A stretch of 9,416 nt of DNA from GCA-002728855 sp036340635 (GTDB lineage: Bacteria; Bacteroidota; Bacteroidia; Flavobacteriales; Flavobacteriaceae). Below the pieces are notes generated by a model. The model was not told the origin of the DNA. It saw only the letters and a program-made list of their open reading frames with translations, and did no database searches. This document shows positions 1 to 7,716 of this stretch, piece after piece. A program made the position numbers and the translations under genes. The stretch is from NCBI GenBank assembly GCA_036340635.1, contig JAYYYF010000014.1, positions 1 to 9,416 on the forward strand, written 5' to 3'. Each line of letters begins with the position of its first letter. Position 1 is the first letter of the stretch.

Positions 1-1309
1 ATCTATGTATATATTAGATGAGCCATCAATTGGCTTGCACCCTCGGGATAACGAAAAATTAATTGGGATTATGAAACAACTTAGGGATATAGGGAATACT
101 TTAGTTGTTGTAGAGCATGATAAAGGAATTATTTCTTCTGCTGATAGAATCATTGATATGGGGCCTTATGCTGGTAGTCTAGGTGGTGAAATTATAGCTG
201 AAGGATCTTTTAGAGAGATAATTAAGGGGGATGGGCTTACAGCAAAATATTTAAATGGCAAAATGAGGATTCCTGTGCCCGAAAAAAGGAGAGACTCTAA
301 CAAATGGATATCTATAATTGGAGCTAGAGAAAACAATTTAAAAGATATAAATGCATCATTCCCGATAAATTGCCTTACAGTCGTTACGGGTGTGTCTGGA
401 AGTGGCAAGTCTACATTAGTGTATGACATTTTATATCCTTCAATACTTAGAAAATTAGGGATTTTTGATAAAAAACCCGGAGAACATTCTTCCATTAAAG
501 GTGACATTAATTTAATTGAGCATATAGAATATATAAGTCAAAATCCTATAGGCAGGTCATCTAGGTCAAATCCCATTACATATATAAAAGCATACGATGA
601 TATTAGAAATTTATATTCCATTCAAAAACTATCGAAAAAAAGAGGATACAAGCCAAGACATTTTTCGTTTAATGTTGAAGGGGGTAGATGTGAGAATTGT
701 AAAGGCGATGGTAAGGTAGTTATTGAAATGCAGTTTATGGCTGATGTTATTTTAGAATGTGAAAGTTGTAAGGGGAAAAGATTTAATAATGAAATTTTAG
801 ATATAAAATTTTTTGACAAAAATATTAATGACCTTTTAAAAACAACTATAGATGATGCAATTAATTTTTTTAAAGATAACGGTGAAATAAAAATTGCTCA
901 AAAACTAAAACCTCTTAAAGATGTTGGATTGGGGTATATTTTACTTGGTCAATCTTCATCAACTTTGTCAGGAGGTGAAGCCCAGAGAATTAAACTAGCT
1001 TCTTTTATTGGAAAGGAAATGCAAAGAAGTAATATTCTTTTTATTTTTGATGAACCTACAACAGGCCTTCATTTTCATGATGTCGAAAAACTTTTACGTT
1101 CATTTAATTTATTAATTGAAAAAGGACATACAATAATTGTTGTTGAACACAACACTGAATTAATTAAATGCGCAGACTATGTAATTGATTTAGGGCCAGG
1201 TGGGGGTAATTTTGGAGGTGAAATAGTTGCCAAAGGAACCCCGGAGGAAATTTCAAAAAATAAAAATTCTTTTACAGCAAAATATCTTTTAGAATCTTTG
1301 AAAGCTTAG
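1..1309 (+). CDS. uvrA: UvrA, excinuclease ABC subunit A (C-terminal part, 5' truncated by window)
   Basis: Damage-recognition ATPase of UvrABC nucleotide excision repair, acting in the cytoplasm as a dimer that loads UvrB on lesions. The first whole codon is at position 2 and the gene continues upstream, so the visible 435 residues are a little under half of the usual ~940. Numbering from the Met at position 5, the end of the first ATPase domain comes first (LDEPSIGLHPRDN at 4-16, VVVEHD near 34-39). The complete second domain follows: Walker A GVSGSGKST at 129-137, the UvrA-typical PIGRSSRSNP near 181-190, a zinc finger with Cys229, Cys232, Cys252 and Cys255 (CxxC-x19-CxxC), ABC signature LSGGEAQR at 321-328, Walker B with FDEPTTGLH near 348-356, and the H-loop His382. 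The stretch GQSSSTLSGGEAQ is the form usual in Bacteroidota. All key residues are intact, so this is a working uvrA rather than a remnant. It converges with the flippase gene, only 4 bp away. Confidence 0.97.
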   Translation, partial: SMYILDEPSIGLHPRDNEKLIGIMKQLRDIGNTLVVVEHDKGIISSADRIIDMGPYAGSLGGEIIAEGSFREIIKGDGLTAKYLNGKMRIPVPEKRRDSNKWISIIGARENNLKDINASFPINCLTVVTGVSGSGKSTLVYDILYPSILRKLGIFDKKPGEHSSIKGDINLIEHIEYISQNPIGRSSRSNPITYIKAYDDIRNLYSIQKLSKKRGYKPRHFSFNVEGGRCENCKGDGKVVIEMQFMADVILECESCKGKRFNNEILDIKFFDKNINDLLKTTIDDAINFFKDNGEIKIAQKLKPLKDVGLGYILLGQSSSTLSGGEAQRIKLASFIGKEMQRSNILFIFDEPTTGLHFHDVEKLLRSFNLLIEKGHTIIVVEHNTELIKCADYVIDLGPGGGNFGGEIVAKGTPEEISKNKNSFTAKYLLESLKA

Positions 1310-1313
1310 ACAC

Positions 1314-2798
1314 CTACCCCTTTTTTATATTTAACTGAATAATAGCGCCTTGAAAATCTTTCGTTAGTCCCAAAAAATACGATAAAAGGCAATAAAAAAA
1401 TAATATAATTAACGAGCGAATAGAAATTGTAATTATTGGAGAAGAGTCGATGATACTATTTATAATTAGTTCAGGTTTCAAATAAATTATTAAGAAATAA
1501 ACAATTCCAATTAAACAAACGGATAAAAGAGTTTTAAAATTAAAAGGGCTTGCTTTGTAAGTAACTTGAATTAAGATCAACTTCCCTATATTAATTAAAA
1601 CTATTACAAAAAATGTTGCGAAAGCGGCTCCCAGAATTCCATTTGATGGGATCAAGTAATAATTGAGCAATACAGCTAAAAAAGCTGAAATTATTGAGAA
1701 CCAAAAAACATACACATAGTATTTTGAATTAGTTATTATATTATTTAGGCAACCCAATGACATACTGAAAAGTTTAGCTAATGAAACAATATACACGACC
1801 TCTATTGCTATTTTATATTCTTCAAGATTTGACCAGTTATAAAAATCGTCAAGGTTTAGAATTATTAGTAAAAAAAATAATCCTGAGACAAGAAGCAGGT
1901 TGTTAGAGCTCTTTTTCAGCAATTCAATCAATTGTTTGTTTTTGTTATTATTAATAAGCTTTGCTACAATTGGATTTACTATTTGAAACATTGCTCTTCC
2001 GGGAATTTCTATTACTGCGGCAATAAATATTGCGACACTATAGTAAGCAACATTCTCAATTGTTAAAAAATTTGAAATCATTGATTTGTCAATGTCTAGA
2101 ATTAGACTTGCAGCACTGCCCGATAGAAAAATTATCAGGCTATAACGAAATATTTTTTTAAAATTTTTTGGCAAAGTCAAGCTGAAGGATGGCCTGTAAA
2201 TACTAAGGCTATAAATGATGATCAGAAAAAGTCTAAAGTAGTATCCCGCAATCAAAATCATGACAAATAGATCAAAGTCTAAAATTTTAAAAGCATAGGA
2301 AATTAGAAGAATAAAGATTAGTGCTCTGGGATAAAATTCTTTCATAAAATTCCCAAAAATTGTTTTCATATTTACTCTTGACCAGCTATAAAAAACTTCG
2401 AAGTATGCTGTTGAAAATGATATGGCCAGTATCATGAACAAGTATTTCCCCATTGTCTTGTTGGTGCTAGAAATGATTGATATAATTTCTTCCATAAAAA
2501 AGACAGAAACAGGAAGAATAACTAATAAAAATACTGCTGCTGGAAAAATTATTGAAAAACAAAGGAGAGAGTCTTTTTCAATTTTGTTCTTACATGAGCT
2601 AAAGAATTTTATTAGTGAATGTTGTACTCCAAATGAAATAATAGGTTGTATTAAATTTGAAATAGCTAAAAGAGCAACTATAAGTCCCTGAAGTTCACTT
2701 CCTAAATATGTTGGATAGAAATAAATCGTATTAAGGGCTCCAATTATGAAAGCCAATCCAATTGTCACAGTGTTAAAAAAAGATTGTTTAGCTATCAT
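1314..2798 (-). CDS. Polysaccharide/lipid-linked oligosaccharide flippase, MOP superfamily (Wzx/RfbX-like)
   Basis: A 494-aa integral membrane protein with about 14 predicted hydrophobic segments (roughly residues 7-27, 36-56, 77-101, 115-137, 155-172, 176-200, 216-236, 247-267, 296-315, 330-350, 359-381, 385-411, 421-439 and 453-476), the size and topology of polysaccharide biosynthesis/MATE-like exporters. The segment LIPSNGILGAAFAT (near 382-395) matches the family's recurrent xPxxGixGAAxAT motif. The region with LDIDKSMISNFL, followed by IEIPGRAMFQIVNPIVAK (near 263-280), resembles Bacteroidota lipopolysaccharide biosynthesis proteins. The inferred role is flipping a lipid-linked glycan across the inner membrane; the substrate cannot be read from sequence. 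The ATG directly follows the TAA of the upstream YfhO-like gene (TAAATG), so it is the last gene of a three-gene minus-strand operon and translation is probably coupled. No Wzy, ligase or glycosyltransferase gene is in the window, which leaves its pathway open. Confidence 0.88.
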   Translation of the reverse strand: MIAKQSFFNTVTIGLAFIIGALNTIYFYPTYLGSELQGLIVALLAISNLIQPIISFGVQHSLIKFFSSCKNKIEKDSLLCFSIIFPAAVFLLVILPVSVFFMEEIISIISSTNKTMGKYLFMILAISFSTAYFEVFYSWSRVNMKTIFGNFMKEFYPRALIFILLISYAFKILDFDLFVMILIAGYYFRLFLIIIYSLSIYRPSFSLTLPKNFKKIFRYSLIIFLSGSAASLILDIDKSMISNFLTIENVAYYSVAIFIAAVIEIPGRAMFQIVNPIVAKLINNNKNKQLIELLKKSSNNLLLVSGLFFLLIILNLDDFYNWSNLEEYKIAIEVVYIVSLAKLFSMSLGCLNNIITNSKYYVYVFWFSIISAFLAVLLNYYLIPSNGILGAAFATFFVIVLINIGKLILIQVTYKASPFNFKTLLSVCLIGIVYFLIIYLKPELIINSIIDSSPIITISIRSLIILFFYCLLSYFLGLTKDFQGAIIQLNIKKG

Positions 2799-5234
2799 TT
2801 AAGTTTTCCTTATTGAAAAAATCTTTTCTGCTTTTAATATAATTAGTACAGTTATTATTAAAAACAAAAATAAGCTTATCCATCTAATTAAGGTTCCTAA
2901 CATTAGTTTATCTGGAGTGAATGAAAATGTTATTTCATGTTCTCCTTTAGGGACAAACATCCCTCTGAGTATATAATTTATAGGGAAATGATTTACATTT
3001 TTTTGATTTAAAGTTACATTCCATCCTTTTGGGTAATACATTTCTGAGAAGACAACTAATTGATCATGGTTGCTTCTGTATTCATATTTAAGTAATTGAG
3101 GAGAAATTTTATTTAATTTTATACTAAACAAACTGTCTTTTTTCAAATTTAATTTCACCCCTTTTGGAAATTCTTCTTCTATAACTACAGCTGAGGTATT
3201 AAAATCTATGGTTTTCATCTTTTGAAGTGCCATGTCAGGAGTTTTAACTATAATTACTGAATCCAAGCCCCATGCATTTCCTAGAGCATTTTTATTTTCT
3301 TCACTTTTGAGAATACCATTTTCTTTATATAAAAGGTATTTAACATTTAACATATCTAGCACACCTGAAATTTCATGTTTGTTAGAATAGGCGAAAAGCT
3401 CTTCATACCTCCTAGGTTTTGCACCATGATAACCACCTATTGAATTATGAAAAAACGATGTCCTTGAACCAGAAAGACCTATTCTTGGCTCGAAAACCCT
3501 ATAATAAGAAGTATCTTGAAGGATTACTTTATCAGCCAATTCTATCTTAAATACTTTATCAACTTGTCCAGGGTTTAAAAATAATTTGCGATCAATATAT
3601 CTAGATGAAATACTAATTAAATCAAAAATCATAATAACGGAAATAAGTCCAATTCCAATATTTTTATTAATTTTTTCAGAGTTGTACAAGAGTAAAATTA
3701 TTGTAACAATTGTGATGTAAATTAACGCTCTAAAAATGTCTTCTTGGAAAATTTCTTTTCGAGCTATTAAAATTTGTTCCATAAACACACTTCCATAATT
3801 GTTTTGAAAATATGTGTCAAATGGAGAGCTAAAGCTGTAGGTGTCTTTTAAAACAAAAATTAGAAAAAGCATTGAGGTGAATCCCAGAAAAATTTTAACT
3901 AAAAGCTTATTTGAATTTTTTTGTTTAAAAAAGTGATAAAGACCTATAGCTGCAAGTGCAGGGATACAAAATTCAAGAATTATTTGAATTGAGGATACAG
4001 CTCTAAATTTGTTATAGAGAGGAAAATAATCTATAAATAAGTTTGTAAGAAAAGAAAAGTTTTTCCCCCACGACAGCATTAAAGATAAAATTGATCCCAA
4101 TATTAGGGAGTTAATTAAAGGGGTTCTTTTTATAAAAAACAGTGCTAGTATGGCTATAAAAAAAACTGTTATGCCAATATAAGCAGGTGCCTCTAGTATA
4201 GGTTGTTTTCCCCAGTAAGTAGGAACATTTTTAACAAACTGTTTCGATTGTTTTACTGAAATCCCCTCTCTAATTAAGAAATTATATATACTGGAGTTAG
4301 TTCCTAAATTTTCAGTTGATCCTCCACCCTGTATTCTAGGTATTATTAAATTTAAGCTCTCAAAAATACCATAACTAAATTGAGTTATATATTCTCTATC
4401 TAATCCGGAAGAAGGCTCTTTAATATTTCCGTCAGGATTTAGTTTCAATTCACTTTCTCCTCTTGTACTAAACTTACTATACTCAGCTGTTGACAGTAAG
4501 GGTGTTGAGTTAAACCCCAAAGAAATAATAATAGAAGAAATTAAGATTCCTATGTTAAGGGAAAAGGATCTTATATTTTTTTTACCATAGGCATGATAGA
4601 AAAATACAATTATCATGATAGCAATTAGGATTAACATGTAATAAGTCATTTGATAATGATTGGCCCTAATTTGCAGAGCTAAGGCTAAAACAGAAACAAA
4701 AAACCCCAGGCCTCTTTTTTCATTGAATATCAAGTACACTCCGCCAATGACCAATGGCATGTATGCTAATGCTTGAGCTTTAGTGTTATGACCAACTTGA
4801 AGTATAATGAGTAAATAAGTTGAAAGACCATAAGCAAAAGCACCAAAAAGGGCTATCCTCCACGGAAGTTTAATTATTATAAAAAAAATATAACTGAACA
4901 ATAAGTATAAAAACAGTATTTCGGCTGGCCTCGGAATTAATTTAAAAACTGAATGTATAGGTGTCAGAAAATCTGCAGGGTATCTTGCTCCTAATTGATA
5001 AGTTGGCATTCCTCCAAACGCATTATCAATCCAGTAAGTTTCTTCATTAAAATCTTTTCTATGTTCTTTTAACTGTCTGGCCATTCCAGAATATTGGACA
5101 ATATCTGATTGGACGATCTTTTTTCCAGATAATGTAGGATAGAAAAAAGTTATTGAAAAAACTAAAAAAAGTAGTAATGCGAATAGATGTGGAACATTTT
5201 TACTTGAGAGTAAAGAATTAATCAATTTCTTCAT
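2799..5234 (-). CDS. YfhO-family multi-pass membrane protein (putative membrane glycosyltransferase-like)
   Basis: An 811-aa protein with a hydrophobic anchor near residues 16-32, a soluble part to about 100, then a run of membrane segments (about 105-240, 351-387, 413-434, 445-462, 501-540) and a final helix at 783-802. The large polar region at about 541-780 ends in a module typical of YfhO proteins: an EMYYPKGW motif (731-738), then N-Y-x-L-R-G at 753-758 and VPKGEHEITFSF at 761-772. The motif KFRAVSSIQI (409-418) also fits the family. In Bacillus, YfhO contributes to lipoteichoic acid glycosylation as a putative membrane glycosyltransferase; Bacteroidota lack that polymer, so the substrate here is unknown. 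The ATG start lies 17 bp inside the end of the upstream DUF4834-like gene in another frame. A GGAGA (minus strand, positions 5250-5246) stands 11 nt before it, which is far for a ribosome binding site. The flippase gene follows with no gap. Family assignment is firm, function inferred. Confidence 0.85.
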   Translation of the reverse strand: MKKLINSLLSSKNVPHLFALLLFLVFSITFFYPTLSGKKIVQSDIVQYSGMARQLKEHRKDFNEETYWIDNAFGGMPTYQLGARYPADFLTPIHSVFKLIPRPAEILFLYLLFSYIFFIIIKLPWRIALFGAFAYGLSTYLLIILQVGHNTKAQALAYMPLVIGGVYLIFNEKRGLGFFVSVLALALQIRANHYQMTYYMLILIAIMIIVFFYHAYGKKNIRSFSLNIGILISSIIISLGFNSTPLLSTAEYSKFSTRGESELKLNPDGNIKEPSSGLDREYITQFSYGIFESLNLIIPRIQGGGSTENLGTNSSIYNFLIREGISVKQSKQFVKNVPTYWGKQPILEAPAYIGITVFFIAILALFFIKRTPLINSLILGSILSLMLSWGKNFSFLTNLFIDYFPLYNKFRAVSSIQIILEFCIPALAAIGLYHFFKQKNSNKLLVKIFLGFTSMLFLIFVLKDTYSFSSPFDTYFQNNYGSVFMEQILIARKEIFQEDIFRALIYITIVTIILLLYNSEKINKNIGIGLISVIMIFDLISISSRYIDRKLFLNPGQVDKVFKIELADKVILQDTSYYRVFEPRIGLSGSRTSFFHNSIGGYHGAKPRRYEELFAYSNKHEISGVLDMLNVKYLLYKENGILKSEENKNALGNAWGLDSVIIVKTPDMALQKMKTIDFNTSAVVIEEEFPKGVKLNLKKDSLFSIKLNKISPQLLKYEYRSNHDQLVVFSEMYYPKGWNVTLNQKNVNHFPINYILRGMFVPKGEHEITFSFTPDKLMLGTLIRWISLFLFLIITVLIILKAEKIFSIRKT

Positions 5235-5421
5235 AATCTATATATTCTCCAATTTTATCAGACGGATTATTTTTTTTCTCTTTTTTTTCTTGACTAAAAT
5301 TATCTTTTGGCGTAATATTTCTAATTAGCTTATTTATCAAATATCTTAAAAGATAAGGCCATATTAATCGAAATAAATAAACCAGTCCAATAATGACAAG
5401 AATTGTTATTATATAAGACAC
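5218..5421 (-). CDS. DUF4834-like small membrane protein, GTG start
   Basis: A 67-aa protein with one N-terminal membrane helix (about residues 3-25), a basic juxtamembrane stretch (RYLINKLIRN), a lysine-rich linker and an acidic C-terminus GEYIDYEEID. This helix / charged linker / conserved acidic end is the pattern I recall for DUF4834 proteins of Flavobacteriia; the function is unknown. It probably sits in the inner membrane with a cytosolic tail. The start is GTG: the frame is open for only nine codons further upstream, to a TAA at 5451-5449, with no ATG, and there is no internal Met. Two A8 tracts on the coding strand, separated by GAG (positions 5288-5270), encode the KKEKK linker. As first gene of the minus-strand operon it overlaps the YfhO-like gene by 17 bp, which argues for coupled expression and perhaps a shared job in envelope biogenesis. 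Confidence 0.8.
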   Translation of the reverse strand: MSYIITILVIIGLVYLFRLIWPYLLRYLINKLIRNITPKDNFSQEKKEKKNNPSDKIGEYIDYEEID

Positions 5422-5443
5422 AAAATGGAATTTAATAACTACC

Positions 5444-5451
5444 CAAAATTA
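5444..5451 (-). promoter_or_regulatory. Putative Bacteroidota promoter -7 element (TAATTTTG) for the minus-strand operon
   Basis: On the minus strand, TAATTTTG fits the Bacteroidota primary sigma factor -7 consensus TAnnTTTG exactly. It would start transcription around 5438-5440, leaving a leader of about 17-19 nt before the GTG at 5421. No good TTG is seen at the expected -33 distance (about 5470-5476), so the match is half-supported, by position and -7 element only. Confidence 0.5.
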
Positions 5452-5453
5452 AT

Positions 5454-5461
5454 TAAATATG
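5454..5461 (+). promoter_or_regulatory. Weak candidate promoter -7 element (TAAATATG) for the barrel-GNAT-mnmE run
   Basis: TAAATATG matches TAnnTTTG at all but one fixed position and lies about 58 nt before the TTG start at 5520. No TTG is visible at the -33 distance. It lies 2 bp from the opposite-strand element at 5444-5451, so the two promoters would be back to back. This is the best plus-strand candidate in the 98-bp gap, but such matches are common in AT-rich DNA. Confidence 0.22.
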
Positions 5462-5519
5462 TTGATTTTTAACTCTTTTTATTTTATTCATCTATTTTAA
5501 ATATAAAATTCGAATTATA

Positions 5520-6572
5520 TTGCAAATAAAAATTTTGAGGCAACTTAAATTAGCAATCTTCTTTTTGTCTGGTTTAGTTTACTCCCAGTATACAGATCAG
5601 ATTAATTCGAATAGACCTGGTCTTTCTGTTGGCGCATTTTCTGTAGGGAAAGGTGTAGTTCAGTTTGAAGGAGGTTTCCATAGAAGAAGTTTGAGTCATG
5701 AAGGCTATAATAACTCTACATCTAATGGGACAGCCGCAGTTCTTTCAATTAGATGGGGGTTTTTGTCTGAAAGACTTGAAGTAAACTATCAAGGGAGTTA
5801 CACAAAAGATAAATTGATTTCGAAAATGTCTTCATCTGATATTACTTATAAGAGAAAAGGGTTTTTACAAAATTTTTTAGGGGTTAAATATTTAATTTTT
5901 GATCCATTTAAAAAGGAAGAAGAAGTAAACTTATACAGCTGGAAAGCCAATAATAGTTTTAAAATAAAAGATCTAATGCCTGCTGTCTCTATGACATTAG
6001 GGGCTAATTTTAGTCTTGAAAAAGACAACCCCTACCCCTTTGGAGATATGTTTGACATACTATATAACTCAGTATTTTATCCTCTCCAAGAATCGATAAC
6101 TGAGCCATTTGTATCTCTTGGTGGTACTTTGGCAACTCAATCTCACTTTTTAGGAACTTGGGTATTTGTAACTAACTTTTCTTATAATAGATATTTAAGT
6201 GATTATCCAGAAAAAGCTTATGTTTTAACCTTGACTCATGCTTTTCACCCTTTGTGGTCAGTCTTTATTGAAAATCAAGGAGTGTTTGGAGAAAGATATA
6301 AGGATTTTGTTTTTAGAACAGGGGGAGCTTTTTTATTTAGTGATGATATTCAAATAGATACTGCGGTTGCTTTTAATACTAAATCTACACCAGGAATGTT
6401 TTTTTTCAATGCAGGAGTTTCCTATCGGTTAGATTTCCACAAGGCTTTTATTAGTGCGGAAGAAATTAAAGCCAAAGAGATGAAGAAGGAAGAAAAGGAA
6501 TTAAAGAAAACTCTAAAAAAATCAACAAAAAAAGAAAAAAAGAGAAGTAGAAAAGCTAAGAGGAAAAAGTAA
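5520..6572 (+). CDS. Outer-membrane beta-barrel transporter-like protein (MetA-pathway-of-phenol-degradation family), TTG start
   Basis: A 350-aa protein with an N-terminal Sec signal peptide: basic start, hydrophobic core LAIFFLSGLVY, probable cleavage around YSQ (residues 21-23). The mature part opens with TDQINSNRPGLSVGAFSVGKG, the start I recall for Bacteroidota proteins in the Phenol_MetA_deg / 'transporter' family, and continues with alternating, aromatic-rich strands up to about residue 308, as expected for an outer-membrane barrel. The name 'transporter' is by family; no substrate can be stated. The start is taken as TTG at 5520: the frame is open back to a TGA at 5463-5465 but has no ATG, and a TTG at 5535 would shorten the signal peptide by five residues. 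Oddly, 20 of the last 34 residues are Lys or Arg, encoded by three A7 tracts. The stop is 1 bp from the next gene, implying co-transcription. Confidence 0.75.
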   Translation: MQIKILRQLKLAIFFLSGLVYSQYTDQINSNRPGLSVGAFSVGKGVVQFEGGFHRRSLSHEGYNNSTSNGTAAVLSIRWGFLSERLEVNYQGSYTKDKLISKMSSSDITYKRKGFLQNFLGVKYLIFDPFKKEEEVNLYSWKANNSFKIKDLMPAVSMTLGANFSLEKDNPYPFGDMFDILYNSVFYPLQESITEPFVSLGGTLATQSHFLGTWVFVTNFSYNRYLSDYPEKAYVLTLTHAFHPLWSVFIENQGVFGERYKDFVFRTGGAFLFSDDIQIDTAVAFNTKSTPGMFFFNAGVSYRLDFHKAFISAEEIKAKEMKKEEKELKKTLKKSTKKEKKRSRKAKRKK

Positions 6573-6573
6573 A

Positions 6574-7716
6574 ATGGAAAAGTCTGATTTTAATATCATT
6601 GAAGTTAAATCTAAAAGTGATTTAGAAGATTTTGTAAGGTTCCCTTTTTCTTTATATTCAGATAATCCATTTTGGGTTCCAACTTTAATTAAAGAAGATA
6701 TAGATCACTTTAATTTTTTACAAAAGGGTTTTGGCAATAAAATTTCAATACATTTTTTTTTAGCCTTTGAAAAAGAAATGTTGGTGGGTAGAATTGCTGC
6801 ATTAATTAATTGGATTGAAGTCAAAAAAGTAAACAAGAAGAAGATTCGTTTTGGTTGGTTTGACGCTATTGATAATGTCAGAGTCACCAAGCTTTTACTT
6901 GAGAAAGTAGAGGAAATAGGAAGAAAAAACAAACTAGATTTTATAGAAGGTCCCATGGGTTTCTCAACAATGGATAAAGCGGGAATGTTAATTGATGGTT
7001 TTGATGAAAAAAATACTATGATTACCTGGTACAATGCTCCTTATTACTCTGATCATTTAAAGAAAATTGGATACAGTATTCAGGCTCAATGGGTAGAATA
7101 TGAAATACATCTTTCCTCTTTTGATGAATCTCCTGAAAAAGTTAAGAAGTTTTCTGAATTAATTTTAAACCGTTATAAGCTTAAGGTCTTAAAGTTTAAT
7201 AATCGTAAAGAAATTATTCCCTACACAGATGAAATGTTTGATTTGATTGGTAAAACATATGATAAGCTTCAAACGTTTGTCCCTATTCAAAAAGAAGAGA
7301 TTGATTATTATAAGAAGAAATATTTTAAATATGTTAACCCACAGTTTATTAAATGTATAGTTAATGAAAAAGATGAGTTAATAGCCTTTTCAGTTATTAT
7401 GCCTTCTTTTTCAAATGCTTTAAAAAAAGCAAATGGCAGGCTATTTCCACTTGGGTTTTTTTATTTACTGAAAGCACTATATTTTAATACTAAAGGCTCT
7501 TTTTACTTAATTGGAGTTCATCCTAAATTTCAAAATAAAGGTGTTACTGCTATAATCTTTAATGAGATGCAAAAGATTTTTAACAAAAAAAATTATAAGA
7601 TAGTTGAAACAAATCCTGAATTGGTTGAAAACACCAAAATTCAAAATTTATGGAGAAACTATAAACATCGTCAACACAAAAAAAGGGCGACATTCAAAAA
7701 GAAAATTTTAATCTAA
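6574..7716 (+). CDS. YghO-like GNAT-fold protein (putative N-acyltransferase)
   Basis: A 380-aa cytosolic protein without signal peptide or membrane helices. Recognisable blocks are NPFWVPTL (31-38), LVGRIAALIN (70-79), FGWFDAID (93-100), the strongly diagnostic GPMGFST-x-DKAGMLIDGFD (126-144), YNAPYY (153-158), and a GNAT motif-A-like V-H-P-K-F-Q-N-K-G-V (315-324) expected to bind the pyrophosphate of an acyl-CoA. It ends with ETNPELVENTKIQNLW (345-360) and a basic tail. These match a widespread family related to E. coli YghO, often annotated only as GNAT N-acetyltransferase or hypothetical protein. Acyl transfer is inferred from the fold; the acceptor is unknown. The ATG is 1 bp after the barrel gene's stop, with an AGAGG about 11 nt upstream, and its TAA directly precedes the mnmE ATG. 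A T9 run in the coding strand (6753-6761) encodes the HFFL near residue 60. Confidence 0.82.
   Translation: MEKSDFNIIEVKSKSDLEDFVRFPFSLYSDNPFWVPTLIKEDIDHFNFLQKGFGNKISIHFFLAFEKEMLVGRIAALINWIEVKKVNKKKIRFGWFDAIDNVRVTKLLLEKVEEIGRKNKLDFIEGPMGFSTMDKAGMLIDGFDEKNTMITWYNAPYYSDHLKKIGYSIQAQWVEYEIHLSSFDESPEKVKKFSELILNRYKLKVLKFNNRKEIIPYTDEMFDLIGKTYDKLQTFVPIQKEEIDYYKKKYFKYVNPQFIKCIVNEKDELIAFSVIMPSFSNALKKANGRLFPLGFFYLLKALYFNTKGSFYLIGVHPKFQNKGVTAIIFNEMQKIFNKKNYKIVETNPELVENTKIQNLWRNYKHRQHKKRATFKKKILI

Noticed and set aside
1317..1330. C4-T6 run just after uvrA as an intrinsic terminator.
   Set aside because: No inverted repeat precedes the T-run, and the segment is the coding end of the flippase gene.
2422..2691. 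Plus-strand open frame of 89 codons inside the flippase gene.
   Set aside because: It is antisense to a well-supported membrane protein, has no family resemblance, and is the kind of open frame expected opposite hydrophobic AT-rich coding sequence.
5234..5288. Possible frameshift fusion of the DUF4834-like protein to the YfhO-like protein via the two A8 tracts.
   Set aside because: In the YfhO-like frame a TAG lies two codons before the ATG (positions 5240-5238, minus strand), so slippage into that frame would terminate and not fuse the proteins.
5459..5500. A 13-codon ORF (ATG to TAA) in the leader of the barrel gene, a possible leader peptide.
   Set aside because: It has no ribosome binding site, no attenuator-like hairpin and no run of a regulatory amino acid; such short ORFs are frequent by chance.
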